The notes: a model not told the origin generated them from the sequence alone. A stretch of 64,000 bases of DNA from Clitoria ternatea (GCA_037962975.1 CM075669.1:251199351-251263350), one strand, 5' to 3'. Positions 1 to 11,929 are shown, counted from the stretch's first letter. Made by a program: numbers and translations.

Positions 1-2
1 CA

Positions 3-848
3 GTCTTTGGAAATTCATTTGAAACATATCTAACCAATTTGGACACCGTACTGAAGTGGTGTATTGAAACAAATTTGGTGCTCAATTGGGAGAAATGTCA
101 CTTTATGGTGAAAGAAGGAATTGTACTTGGTCACAAAATTTTCCCTAAAGGTATTGAAGTAGACCAAGCCAAAATAGAGGTAATCTCTAAACTCCCACCC
201 CCTGTGAATATAAAAGGTATTAGAAGTTTTTTAGGACATGCTGGATTCTATAGAAGATTTATTCAAGATTTTTCAAAAATTGCTAAACCTTTAACAAATC
301 TTCTAAATAAAGATGTTGAATTCAAGTTTGATGAGGCATGTCTTAAAGCTTTTAATTCCTTGAAAGAAAAATTGGTTTCTGCCCCTGTAATTGTTGTTCC
401 TGATTGGAATTTACCCTTTGAACTTATGTGTGATGCAAGTGATTATGCTGTAGGAGCAGTTTTAGGTCAAAGATATGAAAAAGTTTTTAGGGTTATACAC
501 TATGCTAGTAAAGTTTTAAATGAAAATCAAATAAATTATGCAACTTCTGAAAAGGAATTACTAGCCATAGTGTATGCCTTGGAAAAATTTAGATCATACT
601 TGATTGGATCAAAAATAATTGTTTTCACTGATCATGCTGCAATCAAGTATCTTTTGACCAAAATTGATTCTAAACCTCAGTTAATCCGATGGATTTTACT
701 CCTTCAAGAATATGATCTTGAAATCAAAGATAAAAAGGGTAGTGAAAATATGGTTACTGACCATCTTTCTAGATTAATAAATGATGAGGTCACTACAAAG
801 AAAAAGACATCTTGGAAGAATTTCCTGATGAAAAACTTTTTGAAATAA
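3..848 (+). pseudogene. Athila-type reverse transcriptase (C-terminal part) and RNase H
   Basis: The frame is open from base 3, so the gene is cut by the window edge and has no start here. It begins in the RT palm/thumb (LNWEKCHFMV, then GHAGFYRRFI). It continues into Ty3-type RNase H with the active-site segment LMCDASDYAVGAVLGQ, the conserved SEKELLAIVYALEKFRSYL and the VFTDHAAIKYL block, and ends near DHLSRL. These proteins copy the element RNA into DNA and remove the RNA strand inside virus-like particles. The downstream polyprotein continues in another frame: the segment reading EEFPDEKLFEI starts near 812, so a frameshift lies around 795-812 and the stop at 846-848 is an artefact of it. 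The family is secure. The exact lineage rests on memory of Athila and Calypso pol proteins. Confidence 0.9.
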
Positions 849-2142
849 CAAAACGGCCATGGTTTGCTGATATGGCCAATTTTAAAGCAGTAGGAATTCT
901 TCCAAATAATTTAACTTGGCAGCAAAGAAAAAAAAATTCAAAGATTCAAAATACTTTGTGTGGGATGACCCTCATCTATTTAAAATTTGTATGGATAATT
1001 TGTTACGTCGTTGTTTACCCGATTGGGAAAAGAAAGATGTGTTGTAGCATTGTCATAAATCCCCTTATGGAGGACATTTTAATGGAGAAAGAACTGCTGC
1101 AAAAATTCTTCAATCAGGTTTGTATTGGCCCTCCATTTTTAAAGATTCTCACTCATTTGTGCAAGCTTATGATAACTGCCAAAGAACAGGTAATGTTAAC
1201 AAAAGACAAGAAATGTCTCTCACAAACATTCAGGAGGTTGAGGTATTTGATTGTTGGGGTATTGATTTCATGGGACCTTTTCCTTATTCTCAATTCAATC
1301 AATATATTCTTTTGGCAGTTGATTATGTTTCAAAGTGGGTAAAAGCAATTGCTTCACCTAATGCTGACACCAAAACTGTAGTGAATTTCTTGAAGAAAAA
1401 TATTTTCTACAGGTTTGGAACACCAAGAACTTTGATCAGTGATGGAGGATCACATTTTTGTAACAAAATTCTTTTGAAAGTGTTACAACATTATGGAGTG
1501 AGACATAAAGTGGCCACAGCATATCATCCACAAACCAATGGACAGGCTGAGATTTCAAATCGAGAAGTGAAAAGGATTTTGGAAAAAACTGTGTCTTCTT
1601 CTAGAAAAGATTGGTCACAAAAGCTTGATGATGCACTCTGGGCATACAGAACTGCATTCAAGACTCCAATTGGCCTTTCTACTTTCCAAATGGTCTATGG
1701 AAAAGCTTGTCATCTTCCAGTAGAGATGGAACATAAGGCATATTGGGCTTTAAAATTTCTCAACTTTGATCCAAATGCAGCAGCTGACAAAAGAAAGTTG
1801 CAGTTATTTGAGTTAGAAGAAATGAGATACAATGCTTATGAGACATCTAGAAGTTACAAGAACAAGGTGAAAGCTTACCATGATAAGAAAATTAAAAATA
1901 GACACTTCATACCAGGTCAGCAAGTTTTATTATTTAATTCAAGATTAAGACTGTTCCCTGGTAAATTGAAATCTAAATGGTCAGGCCCTTTTGTAATCAA
2001 GGAAGCTAAATCATATGGAGCAGTCAAAATTGAAGATCCCACTTCCAAAAGAAGTTGGATGGTTAATGGACAGAGATTAAAACCATATCTGGGTGGTGAG
2101 ATCAACAGACTCACTACCATTTGTTATTTGACTGATTTGTGA
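812..2142 (+). pseudogene. Athila-type integrase (frameshifted pol C-terminus)
   Basis: This continues the pol polyprotein. Residues from 812 (EEFPDEKLFEI, RPWFADMANF) lead into the zinc-binding region. A second frameshift lies in the A-run near 928-938. An in-frame TAG follows near 1047 where Trp is expected (DVL-stop-HCHKSPYGGH). From 1120 the frame is open to 2142. The zinc finger has lost its first Cys (QAYDNCQRTG). The catalytic core keeps D (WGIDFMGPF), D (ISDGGSHF) and E (HPQTNGQAEISNRE). The C-terminal part contains the GPFVI-type fold common in gypsy integrases. The protein would insert element DNA into the host chromosome. With two frameshifts, one stop and a damaged zinc finger, this copy cannot make a working enzyme. 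Confidence 0.88.
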
Positions 2143-2358
2143 TGTGTAGGATGTCTAGCTAGAGACTGTAAATCAAGCGCTCAATGGGAGACAACCCATT
2201 ATTTTCTCTTTATTTTTAACTTATTTAAAAAAATAATAATAAAATAAAATAATAGTTTTTCAAATTTTAAGTTAGAAATTTAATTTTGAAAAGAAAAGGG
2301 GTTTAAAAATTAAAGAAAAGGTTTTTGAAAATTAAAATTTTGAAAAATAAAACAGAAG

Positions 2359-2443
2359 CCCATGCGTAGCGCCACACTGACGCGTAGCGTGGACTCTGAA
2401 TTTTCAACCTGACACGTAGCGCACCGCCACGCGTAGCGTCAGG
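2359..2443. repeat. Hairpin motif cluster (GCGTAGCGT type), Athila internal
   Basis: Four copies of a short dyad with arms around GTA (CATGCGTAGCG, TGACGCGTAGCGTGG, GACACGTAGCGC, CCACGCGTAGCGTCAGG) lie within about 85 bases. The same motif occurs in the LTR of this family. Confidence 0.8.
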
Positions 2444-2794
2444 GCTGTCGTTCAGTTTTTAAAACTGAACCAGAGGAGGCCCAAGTCCATAACTTTTAAT
2501 CCTATTTTGCCTCCCTCTGCAATCTCACTCTCAGAAACCCTATCTTTTCCAAAACCCTCTTCTCTTTCAATCCTTCAACCCTCATTCTTATTTTCTCTAA
2601 GGAATCCAAGTAAGCATCTCAAATCCTTTTCTCTTTACTTTGTTTTTGAATTTTGATTCTTAGAATTGCATGAGGTTAGGGATAGGATTAGATAACCATT
2701 GGGCTTGATTGCTGTTAGAAATAAGATTTGATTGAATGTGGTTTTGAAGGGGTTGCTACTGCGTAACCCCTGTTTTGCAGTTTCTGTTCTGCAA

Positions 2795-2876
2795 GCCCAC
2801 GCGTAGCGTCCCACTGACGCATAGCGTGGGAAGAACAGAGCTGACGCGTAGCATCCCACCCACGTGTAGCGTCAGC
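2795..2876. repeat. Second hairpin motif cluster (GCGTAGCGT type), Athila internal
   Basis: Four more copies lie in about 80 bases: CCCACGCGTAGCGTCCC, TGACGCATAGCGTGGG, TGACGCGTAGCATCC and CCCACGTGTAGCGTCAG. The cluster alternates the CCACGC and TGACGC arm types. Confidence 0.8.
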
Positions 2877-3336
2877 CTCTGTTCCTGATTTTTGTTAATT
2901 TTTGTGTGTTATCTTCTGTTATTTGTATAACTTGTTTTCTGTTTTTCATAAATCTGTTTAGTATATCTTTGTTTGTTGTTTGTTATTTTCTTTTAAATTA
3001 ATAAAATTTCTTAGTTTGCATGTTTGTTACACTTTCTTGCATAAAAATAAAAATACATAAATTTGAACAAATTTGTAAATATGTATGTTGTATAATTTTG
3101 CATGTTTTGTGAAATTTATGTTTTGTTAAAAATAAAAATATGCATGTTGCATTTTGTATGAATTTTTAATGTTTTTGTTAAAATTTCTTTTGTATAAATA
3201 TTTTAAAAAAAAAATATTTTGTTGTCGTGTATGTTTTAAATATAAAAACAAAAATAATTGTTAAACTTTTTAATGTTTGATTTGTTTTTCAAATAGTGTA
3301 ATATGTTTGATTTTTAAATTTTTTTCTTTTTTACAG

Positions 3337-4636
3337 ATGGCACCTAAGAAATCCATTCTGACTACTGGTCCTAAGAGACATAGAAGGACCACAGGCACTG
3401 ACACCACTTCTGAAGATCTAGATCTTCAGGGAGAGGAGGTGCTAAGACCGAGAGATCCTACCAGATTTCACACTGATGTGAAATGGACCCGATTTCATCA
3501 AATAAAGGGCTAAAGATTCATCTAGGAGAGAGTCTTGGATCTGAATGCTGGGGACTATCCTGAGCTGTAGGATGAGATCCAACGGAGGAGATGCGGACCC
3601 CTGTTTTCCCTACCTACTGAGGGGGATCCCATCCTAGTGACGAAGTTTTACGCAAATGCTTACAGGACTCGCCAGGATACACTAAATATCGGCCAGCAGA
3701 AGATGAGCTAGGTTAGAGGTCATATATCACTTATGACCGGGACACGATTAGTACCCTACTGGGTAACCCTTGGGAGCCTACTCCCGAGAGCGACATTTGT
3801 TTCTAGAAGAAGAACAGAAACAAGGTCACGACTGAGGATGGTGATTTAGGATACTTCCTAGATCAGGTTGCTCACTTCTTGAGCAAAGATGGAATCTTTT
3901 TCAACCTGAGTAAGGTTAGAAGGACTCCATCTAACCTTCTCAAGACCCAGCTGACTCCATAGCTCAGGCGTGGTCTCATCTCATGCTGCATAACATTACT
4001 CTTATCACCCACCTTTCTTCTATCCCAGTTGATCGCTGCTGCCTTCTTTTCTCTATTCTTCAGGGCCATACCATTGACCTTGCTGAGCTTATTTCTGAGC
4101 AGATTCACCTTTATGCCCTTGGGTATAAGGTGAACCGCCCTATTCCATTCCCTCTCATCATATCTGCCTTACTGAGGAGGCAGGGGGTTGCTGTACCATC
4201 ACCTGAGTTTACTAGTTCTTCGGGGAGAGTCCCTAAAATTCTAGTGAACAGAGATTATTTTGTCCAACAGTGCGAGCTTCCACCACTGGAGCAAGAGGCT
4301 CAGCCCAGACAGAGGAGGAGGAGACCACCAGTTCAGCCACCACCTACTGATGTTATCACTGATGGATTTGCTAGGATGACTCTTGAGCATCAGCATATGA
4401 TACAGATGATAGCTGCCACACACAGAGCTTACATGCATCTTCATGATGCATTTTATCAGTACAGACTTCAGGGAGAGGGAGCACCTTATGTCATACCAGC
4501 TGAGTTCGCAGCTCATGTAGCTTGGCTTGGTGATTTACCTATATACCTTGAGACTGGTGGACCATCTGGAGCACATGCTGAGTCAGAGGGTGATACAGAT
4601 GAGGAGGAAGATAATGAGGATCACATGGAGGATTGA
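3337..4636 (+). pseudogene. Athila/Calypso envelope-position ORF (putative plant transposon protein)
   Basis: The ATG at 3337 opens a frame starting MAPKKSILTTGPKRHRR, a basic N-terminus. The frame runs to a stop at 3511-3513 and then shows further stops, with recognisable pieces such as ERVLDLNAGDYPEL and KFYANAY. From 3983 another frame is open to 4636 and includes HTIDLAELISEQIHLYALG and IPFPLIISALLRRQGV, a hydrophobic stretch. The tail ends in an acidic run of Asp and Glu. The order resembles the extra ORF of Athila/Calypso elements, often called env-like but probably related to the 'putative plant transposon protein' domain. Its function is unknown. I do not see a convincing signal peptide or membrane anchor. 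The gene is broken by several stops and at least one frameshift. Confidence 0.7.
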
Positions 4637-5877
4637 TGGTGTTATTCTCTACATCTTTTACATACACTTTAGTTTACTTTTAGTTTGATATTTACATTGG
4701 TATTTTTACTTTATGGATTATATTATAGTTTGTCTTTTATTGTGTAATTTTATCGTGGTGTGTTTTTGCATGTTTTCTTTGAAAAATTCAAAAAAAAAAT
4801 AAGTTTTATCGTTGAAATCAAATTTTTGAAAATAAGGAAATTTATACACTTAAAGTTTTTACATGATAAAACCATTTTTAATCAATTATTGATTCTTTTT
4901 GTAATTAAGGAATTTTGATAAATTTAATTATAATAATTTTATTAACTATCAAGCTAATTTCAATAACCCGGTGAGTTGAGAGATCTTTTAAACACTTGAG
5001 GGTTTTGACATAACTTTATTCAAACTGATTTTGCTTTATTCTGTGATTTATGTTGTTGTACAGAGAATTCAAGAAAATGATCAAGGCATATTTTTGGTAA
5101 AAGAAACCTTAGGCCAAAAAGCTTACCATGGTAAAATCATTTTATCCTTTAAAAGCCAATTTTAAGCCTGAAAAATAATTTCTTTGGTACCCTTGACCCT
5201 TATCAAATTTGAACCGTTCCCTTTACTTGATTGATTAAAAGAGCAATTGATCAAAATAGAAAGAATATTTTAAGTAGGGAGTGAACATTAACAACTTGAT
5301 TCTTTTCAAGAAAAATCAAAATTATGCATATAAATGAAATATGAAAAGAAATATATACAAATCAAAAATAGAGAAAAGAATCAAGTTGGGGGTATTTATT
5401 TTTCATCAATAAGGGAATTGAGACTTGGACCAAGAGAAAGCCTAAAAATTATAAAATGCTCTTTTATGATTTCAGGTTTTTAAATTCCGAGAAAAACCAT
5501 TATTTCTTGTAAGCCAAGCCTCATTACAACCTGTGAAAAGACCTTGTGATTTTTGAATTAACTCTGTATGATTAACCATTGATTAGATGAAAATCAAAAT
5601 TAAATTCGTTTGATTTTAAGATTGATTGAGTGGAACAGGTTACCCTTTGCACAGAGATAAACACTTGTGAGGTAAGCCTGAAATTATGCTTAATTAGTTA
5701 ATAAGGCATTGTAAAAATTTTTGTCATTAAATCTTTATTACATAGGATATCTATTTTTGGTTACTTTAAATGGTAAATTGTGAAATTACTTTTTGTGATA
5801 AATTCTCGGACTAACTCAAAAATTTGATTTCAAATTTTATTTTAATTTTCTCTCTTGCTCGAGGATGAGCAATGTCT
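4637..5877 (+). other. Long AT-rich 3' untranslated region of the Athila element
   Basis: About 1.2 kb with no supported ORF, lying between the envelope-position ORF and the polypurine tract. It ends with a CTCGAGGATGAGCAA segment just before the polypurine tract. I see no other gene or array in it. Confidence 0.6.
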
Positions 5878-5888
5878 CAAGTTGGGGG
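5878..5888 (+). other. Polypurine tract of the Athila element
   Basis: The tract AAGTTGGGGG lies immediately before LTR sequence (TCCTCAAATTTA), where plus-strand synthesis would be primed. The expected TGTTAG start of the LTR, seen in the two sister LTRs at 32856 and 46736, is missing here, probably through a small deletion. Confidence 0.65.
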
Positions 5889-6354
5889 TCCTCAAATTTA
5901 CAATAAAATCTTTAATAAAAATTTTGTAAAAAGAGTAAGAATTTGGTAAATTTGTTAGAAATTTAGGTTTTAAATTCAATAAATGGATGTTGTTAGAAAT
6001 AATCTGCCATTGATCAATTTTCTCTAGTTTTGTAGTAAAAATGTGAAGAATTTAAAGAGAAAAATTGAAGAACTGGAGAGCTGACACGTAGCATCAACAC
6101 CACACGTAGCGTGGGAACTTCTGATGCTGATGCTATGCGTCACAGCCACACGTAGCGTCAGGAGCTACGTGGACACCACTTACAGGTGGTCAAGCACTCA
6201 GCCAATGACCCTTCCACTACCCACAAGTGTCCAAGCCAAATTGGGGGACAAGGCACGTCTGTCTGGGCATGATTAATTAAAATAATTATACAATAATGGC
6301 CACTTCGAGCTGATTAATGGAGGCTGAGTCAGAGAACTACCGCGTAGCGTCAGG
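5889..6354 (+). repeat. Athila 3' LTR (copy A), left part
   Basis: This matches the LTRs at 32856 and 46736 along its length (for example TTTTCTCTAGTTTTG and the hairpin cluster at 6081-6160). It is cut at 6355 by a chromovirus. The last five bases, TCAGG, are repeated as TTAGG after the insertion. Confidence 0.85.
6081..6160. repeat. Hairpin motif cluster in Athila LTR A (U3)
   Basis: Several copies of the GCGTAGCGT-type dyad lie here (TGACACGTAGCATCA, CCACACGTAGCGTGG, GCTATGCGTCA, CCACACGTAGCGTCA). One more sits at 6341-6354 and one at 15299-15315, across the insertion. All are upstream of the LTR TATA box at 15332. Confidence 0.8.
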
Positions 6355-8509
6355 TGTAACACCCAAATTTTTCAAATAAATTTTTCACAAATAAATGAAA
6401 ATTTTAAACAGAATTTTCAAATTAAAATAATAAAGCAGTCGTCATTACATCATCCGGCTCATTTAATGTTTACAAATGTTTCACAATTGGTATACACAGG
6501 AGCTGGCCAAGGCTACTAAAAACAACTATGTGCATTATGTACAATACACAAATACATAATGCTCCAATCGGCTGAGTGATCTCACACGTCATTGCTGGGT
6601 CCTATGTCCACTGTAAAAATGACAACAGTAGAGGGTGAGCATAAACATATCAAATGATAGTTATTGAATCAGATTAAAAGTCCAATTCATAACTATATAT
6701 AAAACATAAACACATCATATAATCTCATAACATCAACCGATCAAATCATCATATTACTCTCAATATCATATCAGTGCAAATATATGCTCAATCAAATGGA
6801 TCCATTATTAAGTCTTTTAATTTATGTTGCAACACTGGCTCCCCGAGCCATAACTCAGCTTTCAGCTGATCCGGCAGTTTTACTGGTACCAAACCGTTTA
6901 CCCTCTCATGTGACACAATCACTCCCAGTGACAACGGTAGTGTCACGGGCTAAACCCCGAGCCCCGCTCAAGAGGTTTGCCTTGAGTCCCACCCAAGGTC
7001 TTTTATGGAATCCTCGAAACCACATCATATTACATATTTGTTCATCATATAAGCATCCATGCTTTATTAGTATGCATCCCATGCATTCATATATCATGAA
7101 AAATTCATGAATAACATTCATATCATCCTCATCGTCAATCACTTATCAATAACATATTTCCTACTGCATCTCACGCATAGAAATAAACATAAATTCACAC
7201 ATCACATAACAACATCAATTACATATGAACGGAAATATCACAGATATATCACACATATTATATTCATATTCAGGATTTAATATTATCCCGAATCCGTTCA
7301 TAAACCATGCATTTAAGATGTAACGCTCCCCCTACCTGAAAGTAAGGAGTTCCTCAAGCTATATTCAACCACAGTACACAAATTCTGACTGGAACTTTAG
7401 TTCTGCACAGTCCACAGCTTTTTTTCTCAAAGCTCTTACCAAGTTTCACATTAAAGAGAAGAATGAAGATTGGTCTCCTCTTTTTATCGATAATTTCCAA
7501 TGATGATTGGAAAAGAAAAGATTAAAAGTGATGTTGACACTCACATAATTCCAAGCTAGTCTAATAATAGGATTTGACATAATTCGTTCATGAAAAAGAC
7601 ATAAACGAATTGAATAAGTGAATTGATTAAGCACTGATACACACATTTATAATATAAGGACAAAACGAAATAATAAAATAAAAGAGGATAGGATTATGGA
7701 GAGGGTCCACCACATAGCAAAATCAGGAAAGAGAATCTGCTAGAATAGTGACGTGGAAAGCTCCAATAATTAGAGTACTTATCAATTCCAACTCGGTTTC
7801 AGTATGTTCTGACTCGGTTTCAGTATTCTGGGCACATCTTTCCGAGAAGATTAAATATAGCCTCTGTCCGTTCAGAATTCCTTCATTCGGAGCAAATTCA
7901 CTCGGAATGGTTTCATCCCATGAAACACTCAGCTTTCCTTCCTCGGAATGTCCCACACCAAAATATATCATTCGGAAATTCACTACTCAGAATTATCTTG
8001 GCACGAGAAATACTTATTCAAAATCAAAGCTTCTCTTCATTCGAAAGTACTTCTCTCGGAAACATTTCACTCGGAGACGTTTTACTTGGGTTTGCCTCAC
8101 TCAAACGTATCTTATTCGGACACAGAGTTTTTCTTCACTCGGGAGTGATTCCCTCGGTCATGTTTCACTCGGAAACAGCTTGACTTCCCTACACTCGAAA
8201 GTATCTCAACTTTCCTACACTTGGAAGGATCTTAACTTCTTACTCTCAAAAGTATCCTAACTTCCTACACTCGGAAGTAGCTCTCTCGATCATGTTTCAC
8301 TTGGAAACATAAAATTTAAGAGCGTCTTTTCCCGAAACGTGCTCATTCGAAGTCTGAGCCCCTTTTCACTCAGAATTACTTCTATTTTCACTCGGTATCA
8401 TACCATTTCACTCGGAATAGCTTATTTCAAACAATATTCACTCGGAAATTCACTCAGAAATTCCTCACTGATCCTTAATAAATTATTTTCAAAAACTCAG
8501 GATGTTACA
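6355..8509 (-). repeat. Chromovirus LTR (3' LTR in element orientation)
   Basis: It starts TGTAACACCC and ends GATGTTACA. It matches 13152-15293 nearly end to end. It contains a stretch (about 7780-8465) with many short copies of a CACTCGGAA-like motif. Confidence 0.92.
7780..8465. repeat. Dispersed CACTCGGAA-like motif in the chromovirus LTR
   Basis: The words ACTCGGTTTC, CACTCGGAATGG, CTCGGAAACA, CACTCGGAGACG, CACTCGGGAG and CACTCGGAAGTA recur every 15-50 bases through this part of the LTR. The homologous stretch at about 14580-15250 has the same pattern. These are short direct repeats, not clean palindromes. Confidence 0.7.
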
Positions 8510-8527
8510 TTTCTCCCCTCCTACAAA
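8510..8527 (-). other. Polypurine tract of the chromovirus
   Basis: Read on the minus strand, GTAGGAGGGGAGAAA directly precedes the LTR end TGTAACATCC. This is the expected place and composition for a plus-strand primer. Confidence 0.75.
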
Positions 8528-8561
8528 ACTTTTGTCTTCAAAATTTAAACATAGACATACC

Positions 8562-9871
8562 TTAACGAAATAACTCGGGATATTGTTGCTTCATAGCATC
8601 TTCTCATTCCCAAGTATGTATAATAGACTGATCATGCTGCCATGCAACCTTGACCAATTGAACATCCTTGCTCCTTAAGCGTTTTACCGATCGGTCCACT
8701 ATACCAGTGGGCTCGGCTATAGTGGTCAGGTTTTCACGGATTTTAACATCATCATTCGGCATTTCATGAGTAGGATCCGGCAAGTACTTTCTCAGTTGAG
8801 AAACGTGAAATACACTATGCAGATTTGACAAATGAGAAGGCAACGCAATCTGATAGGCTACAGGTCTGAATCTCTTCAATATTTCATACGGACCAATATA
8901 CCTCGGGCTCAATTTCTTGCTTTTCAATGCTCTCCCAATACCTTTGCTCGGAGAAACTTTCAGAAAGACTCAGTCTTCGACCTGAAATTCAATCGGCTTT
9001 ATCCGTTTATCATAATAACTCTTCTGACGATCTTGGGATGCTCTCACTTTATCTTTGATCATTTGAATTTGCTCGGAGGTTTGCTGCATAATCTCAGGTC
9101 CTAACATTAAGCTCTCACCCGATTCCGACCAACAAAGAGGTGTTCGGCATTTCCTGCCATATAAAGCCTCATATGGAGCCATACCGATGCTACTGTGATA
9201 GCTATTATTATAAGTGAATTCGATCAGTGGAAGGTATATCTCTCAGCTACCTCCATGCTCTAGCACACAGGACCTCAACAAGTCCTCTAAACTTTGGATA
9301 GTTCGCTCGGACTGCCCATCTGTTTGAGGATGATAGGCCGAACTCAATTGGAGCTTCGAGCCTAATTCCTGATGCAAACTTCCCCAAAATCAGGAAGTAA
9401 ACCTCGGATCTCTATCCGACATAATAGAAGATGGAACACCATGCAGTCGGACTATCTCACTAATATACAACTGTGCTAGTCTCAGTAAGGAGTAACTCAT
9501 ATTGATCGGCAAAAAATGTGCAGACTTTGTCAATCGGTCCACAATAACCCAGATAGCATCGTGTCCACTCCGAGTCCTGGGTAATCCCATTACAAAATCC
9601 ATAGCAATAGCATCCACTTCCACACGGGAATCTCTAAAGGTTGTAAACTACCGGACGGTTTTTGATGTTCAACCTTTGCTTTCTGAAAAATTATATAGTG
9701 AGCCACGAAGTCTACCACATCCCTCTTCATTCCGGGCCACCAAAAATGTAATTTCAAATCATGATACATCTTAGTAGTACCCGGATGAATACTCAGCATG
9801 CTTCTATGTGCCTCATTGAGCACCGATCGTTGTAAATCACTCGAGTCAAGTACATAAATTCTACCTTTCAC
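8562..9871 (-). pseudogene. Chromovirus integrase with chromodomain-like C-terminus
   Basis: Pieces read on the minus strand are these. The zinc-binding region near 9871-9620 has LNEAHRSMLSIHPGTTKM and FWWPGMKRDV, but both Cys of the CxxC pair are lost (HYIIFQKAK). The catalytic core includes MDFVMGLPRTRSG, WVIVDRLTKSAHF and the second Asp in SDRDPRF. The MAPYEALYGRKCRTPLCW segment lies at 9182 and the GPYEI-type fold at 8927. The chromodomain-like tail is LRSKDVQLVKVAW...TWE. An in-frame TGA at 8604-8606 interrupts the tail, after which the frame continues to a stop at 8562-8564. Such tails are thought to steer integration to heterochromatin. The fragments are in different frames, so the gene is dead. 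Confidence 0.85.
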
Positions 9872-10210
9872 TCAGAAAATGCCATCAGAACCCTCGGTTA
9901 AGGATAGATCCTTGCCTTTAGCCTGAGTTTCTTTCATCTCGGCTAAATAAGAATCCAACATCTGCTGTACATAAACAAGCTTCAAAAATTCATTGGCTAT
10001 TTTCAATTTACCAAGAGTTACTTTTCTGGGAGAAGAAGCATCTACTTGCAGATTTATGTCTCAGAATTGTTCAAGCAATTCTATCTCTTTAACCATCCTC
10101 ATTGCCATATGAATGGACTTCCGACTCAAGGCATCAGCTATAACATTTGCCTTTCCCAGGTGGTATTTCAAGTCGAAGTCATAGTCTTTTAGAAATTCAA
10201 TCCACCTTCT

Positions 10211-11197
10211 CTACCTCATATTCAACTCCTTCTGATCAAACAAATATTTCAAACTCTTATGATCACTATACACTTTGAACTTAGAGCCATAAAGATAATG
10301 CCTCCAAATTTTCAGTGCAAAGACGACAGCTGCCAACTCTAGATCATGGGTCAGATAATTTTGTTCGTGTGGTCGCAATTGACGCGAGGCATAGGCTATC
10401 ACTCGGCCATTCTGCATCAACACACATCCAAGACCGAGTTCGGATACATCACAATAAACTACAAAGCCTTCCTGCAGATTTGGCAAAGCCAATACAGGAG
10501 TAAAAGTCAATCGAGTCTTCAATTCTTGAAAACTCTTTTCACACTCAGAAGACCACACAAAAGGAACATTCTTCCGAGTTAGCTTGGTCAGTGGCGAAAC
10601 AATTTTGGAGAATCCCTCAATAAATCTCCGATAGTAACCGGCTAAGCCCATAAAACTCCTGACCTCGGTGACCGACTTAGGCCTCTCCCAATTCATCACA
10701 GCTTCAATCTTTGAAGAATCTACCGAGACACCTTCACTGGAGATAACATGACCCAGGAATTGAATCCTGTCCATCCAGAATTCACACTTAGACAATTTGG
10801 CAAACAATTGCTTCTCCTTCAATACTTGAAGTACCGATCGGAGATGCTCTTCGTGCTCCTCATGAGACTTCAAATAAATCAATATGTCATCAATAAATAC
10901 CACCATAAACCGATCCAAATAGGGATGAAAGATGTTGTTCATATAGTTCCTGAACACAGTCGGAGCATTAGTCACTCCGAACAGCATCACCACATATTCA
11001 TAATGACCATACCGGGTCCTGAATGCCGTCTTAGGAACGTCAGCAGCTTTCACTCGGATTTAATGGTATCCCGATCATAAATCAATCTTAGAAAAGACTG
11101 ATGCACTACGCAACTGGTCAATTAAATCGTCAATCCTGGGCAATGGATATTTATTCTTGATGGTCAGCTTATTCAATTGTCGGTAATCAACACATAA
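10211..11197 (-). pseudogene. Chromovirus reverse transcriptase and RNase H
   Basis: A long open stretch on the minus strand (11053 to 10211) contains the RT palm with the catalytic FIDDILIY box. It also has the FLGHVISSEGVSVD segment, SFMGLAGYYRRFIEGFS and RNase H (YCDVSELGLGCVLMQNG, YASRQLRPHEQNY, VYSDHKSLKYLF). The RNase H start shows SELGLG where the family has an Asp-Ala-Ser pattern, so some residues have drifted. The part joining it to the protease (11197-11054) carries in-frame stops near DYRQLNKL. The enzyme would copy element RNA. This copy cannot make a continuous product. Confidence 0.9.
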
Positions 11198-11929
11198 TCA
11201 CATGCTGCAATCCTTTTCAATAACGAGTAACACCGGAGCACCCCACGGTGATACACTTGGTCGGATAAATTGTTTATCTAGCAACTCGTCAACTTGTTTC
11301 TTTAGTTCTGCTAACTCAGTAGGGGACATTCTATAGGGAGCACTGGAGACTGGTTCGCCTCCAGGAATCAGATCAATAGAGAATTCAACTTCTCTATTAG
11401 GAGGAATACCAGGTACATCCTCCAGGAATAACTTAGAAAAATAACATACAACAGGAATATCCTGGATTCTAGACTCACTCTTTCCATCGGTCATACAGAA
11501 TAACATAAATAGTTGAGATATACCTTGGATTTCATGATCATCGGCTTTCTGATTAGGGAAGATCACCCTCTGATTCTGACAGTTAACTAGGACTCTATTG
11601 GCCGACAGCCAATCCATACCGAGGATAATGTCAAGACCTCTCAAAGGTAGACATATCAAGTCAGCCATAAAACTCCTATCACCCAAAGTGAAGGAAACAT
11701 TTTCACACATCATAGAAGTCCATAGTTTAACTCTAGTCAGGTTAGATACACTCAATGGCCGACTCATACCAATAACAAATAATCTCATACGCATCATACA
11801 ATCATTGGAAATAAATGAGTGAGTTGCACCCGAGTCAAACACCACATTAAGAAGAGTATTTCCGAGTAAACACTTACTTTGAACAAGGTCATTAGCCTGA
11901 GCAGCCTCCTCAGCAGTGATGGCATACAC
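11198..11929 (-). pseudogene. Chromovirus protease and start of RT
   Basis: A 243-codon open frame on the minus strand. The retropepsin active site VFDSGATHSFIS lies near residues 30-42. It is followed by LDIILGMDWLSANRVLVNC. The linker to RT (EDVPGIPPNREVEFSIDLIPG, then PYRMSPTELAELKKQVDELL, then PSVSPWGAPVLLV) is typical of Ty3/gypsy polyproteins. The protease would cut the gag-pol polyprotein. The frame ends at a stop just after the start of RT, which breaks the polyprotein. Confidence 0.88.

Larger units (their letters stand above)
2143..3336 (+). other. Spacer between Athila integrase and the envelope-position ORF
   Basis: AT-rich untranslated DNA with no supported gene. It holds two clusters of the CACGC-GTA-GCGTG / TGACGC-GTA-GCGTCA hairpins, listed separately. 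Its last part is a T-rich tract ending in ACAG directly before an ATG at 3337, which looks like a 3' splice site. Confidence 0.6.

Noticed and set aside
7748..8260. Plus-strand open frame in the chromovirus LTR, repeated at 14545-15057
   Set aside because: Composed of the LTR repeat words, no recognisable domain, and duplicated only because the LTR is.
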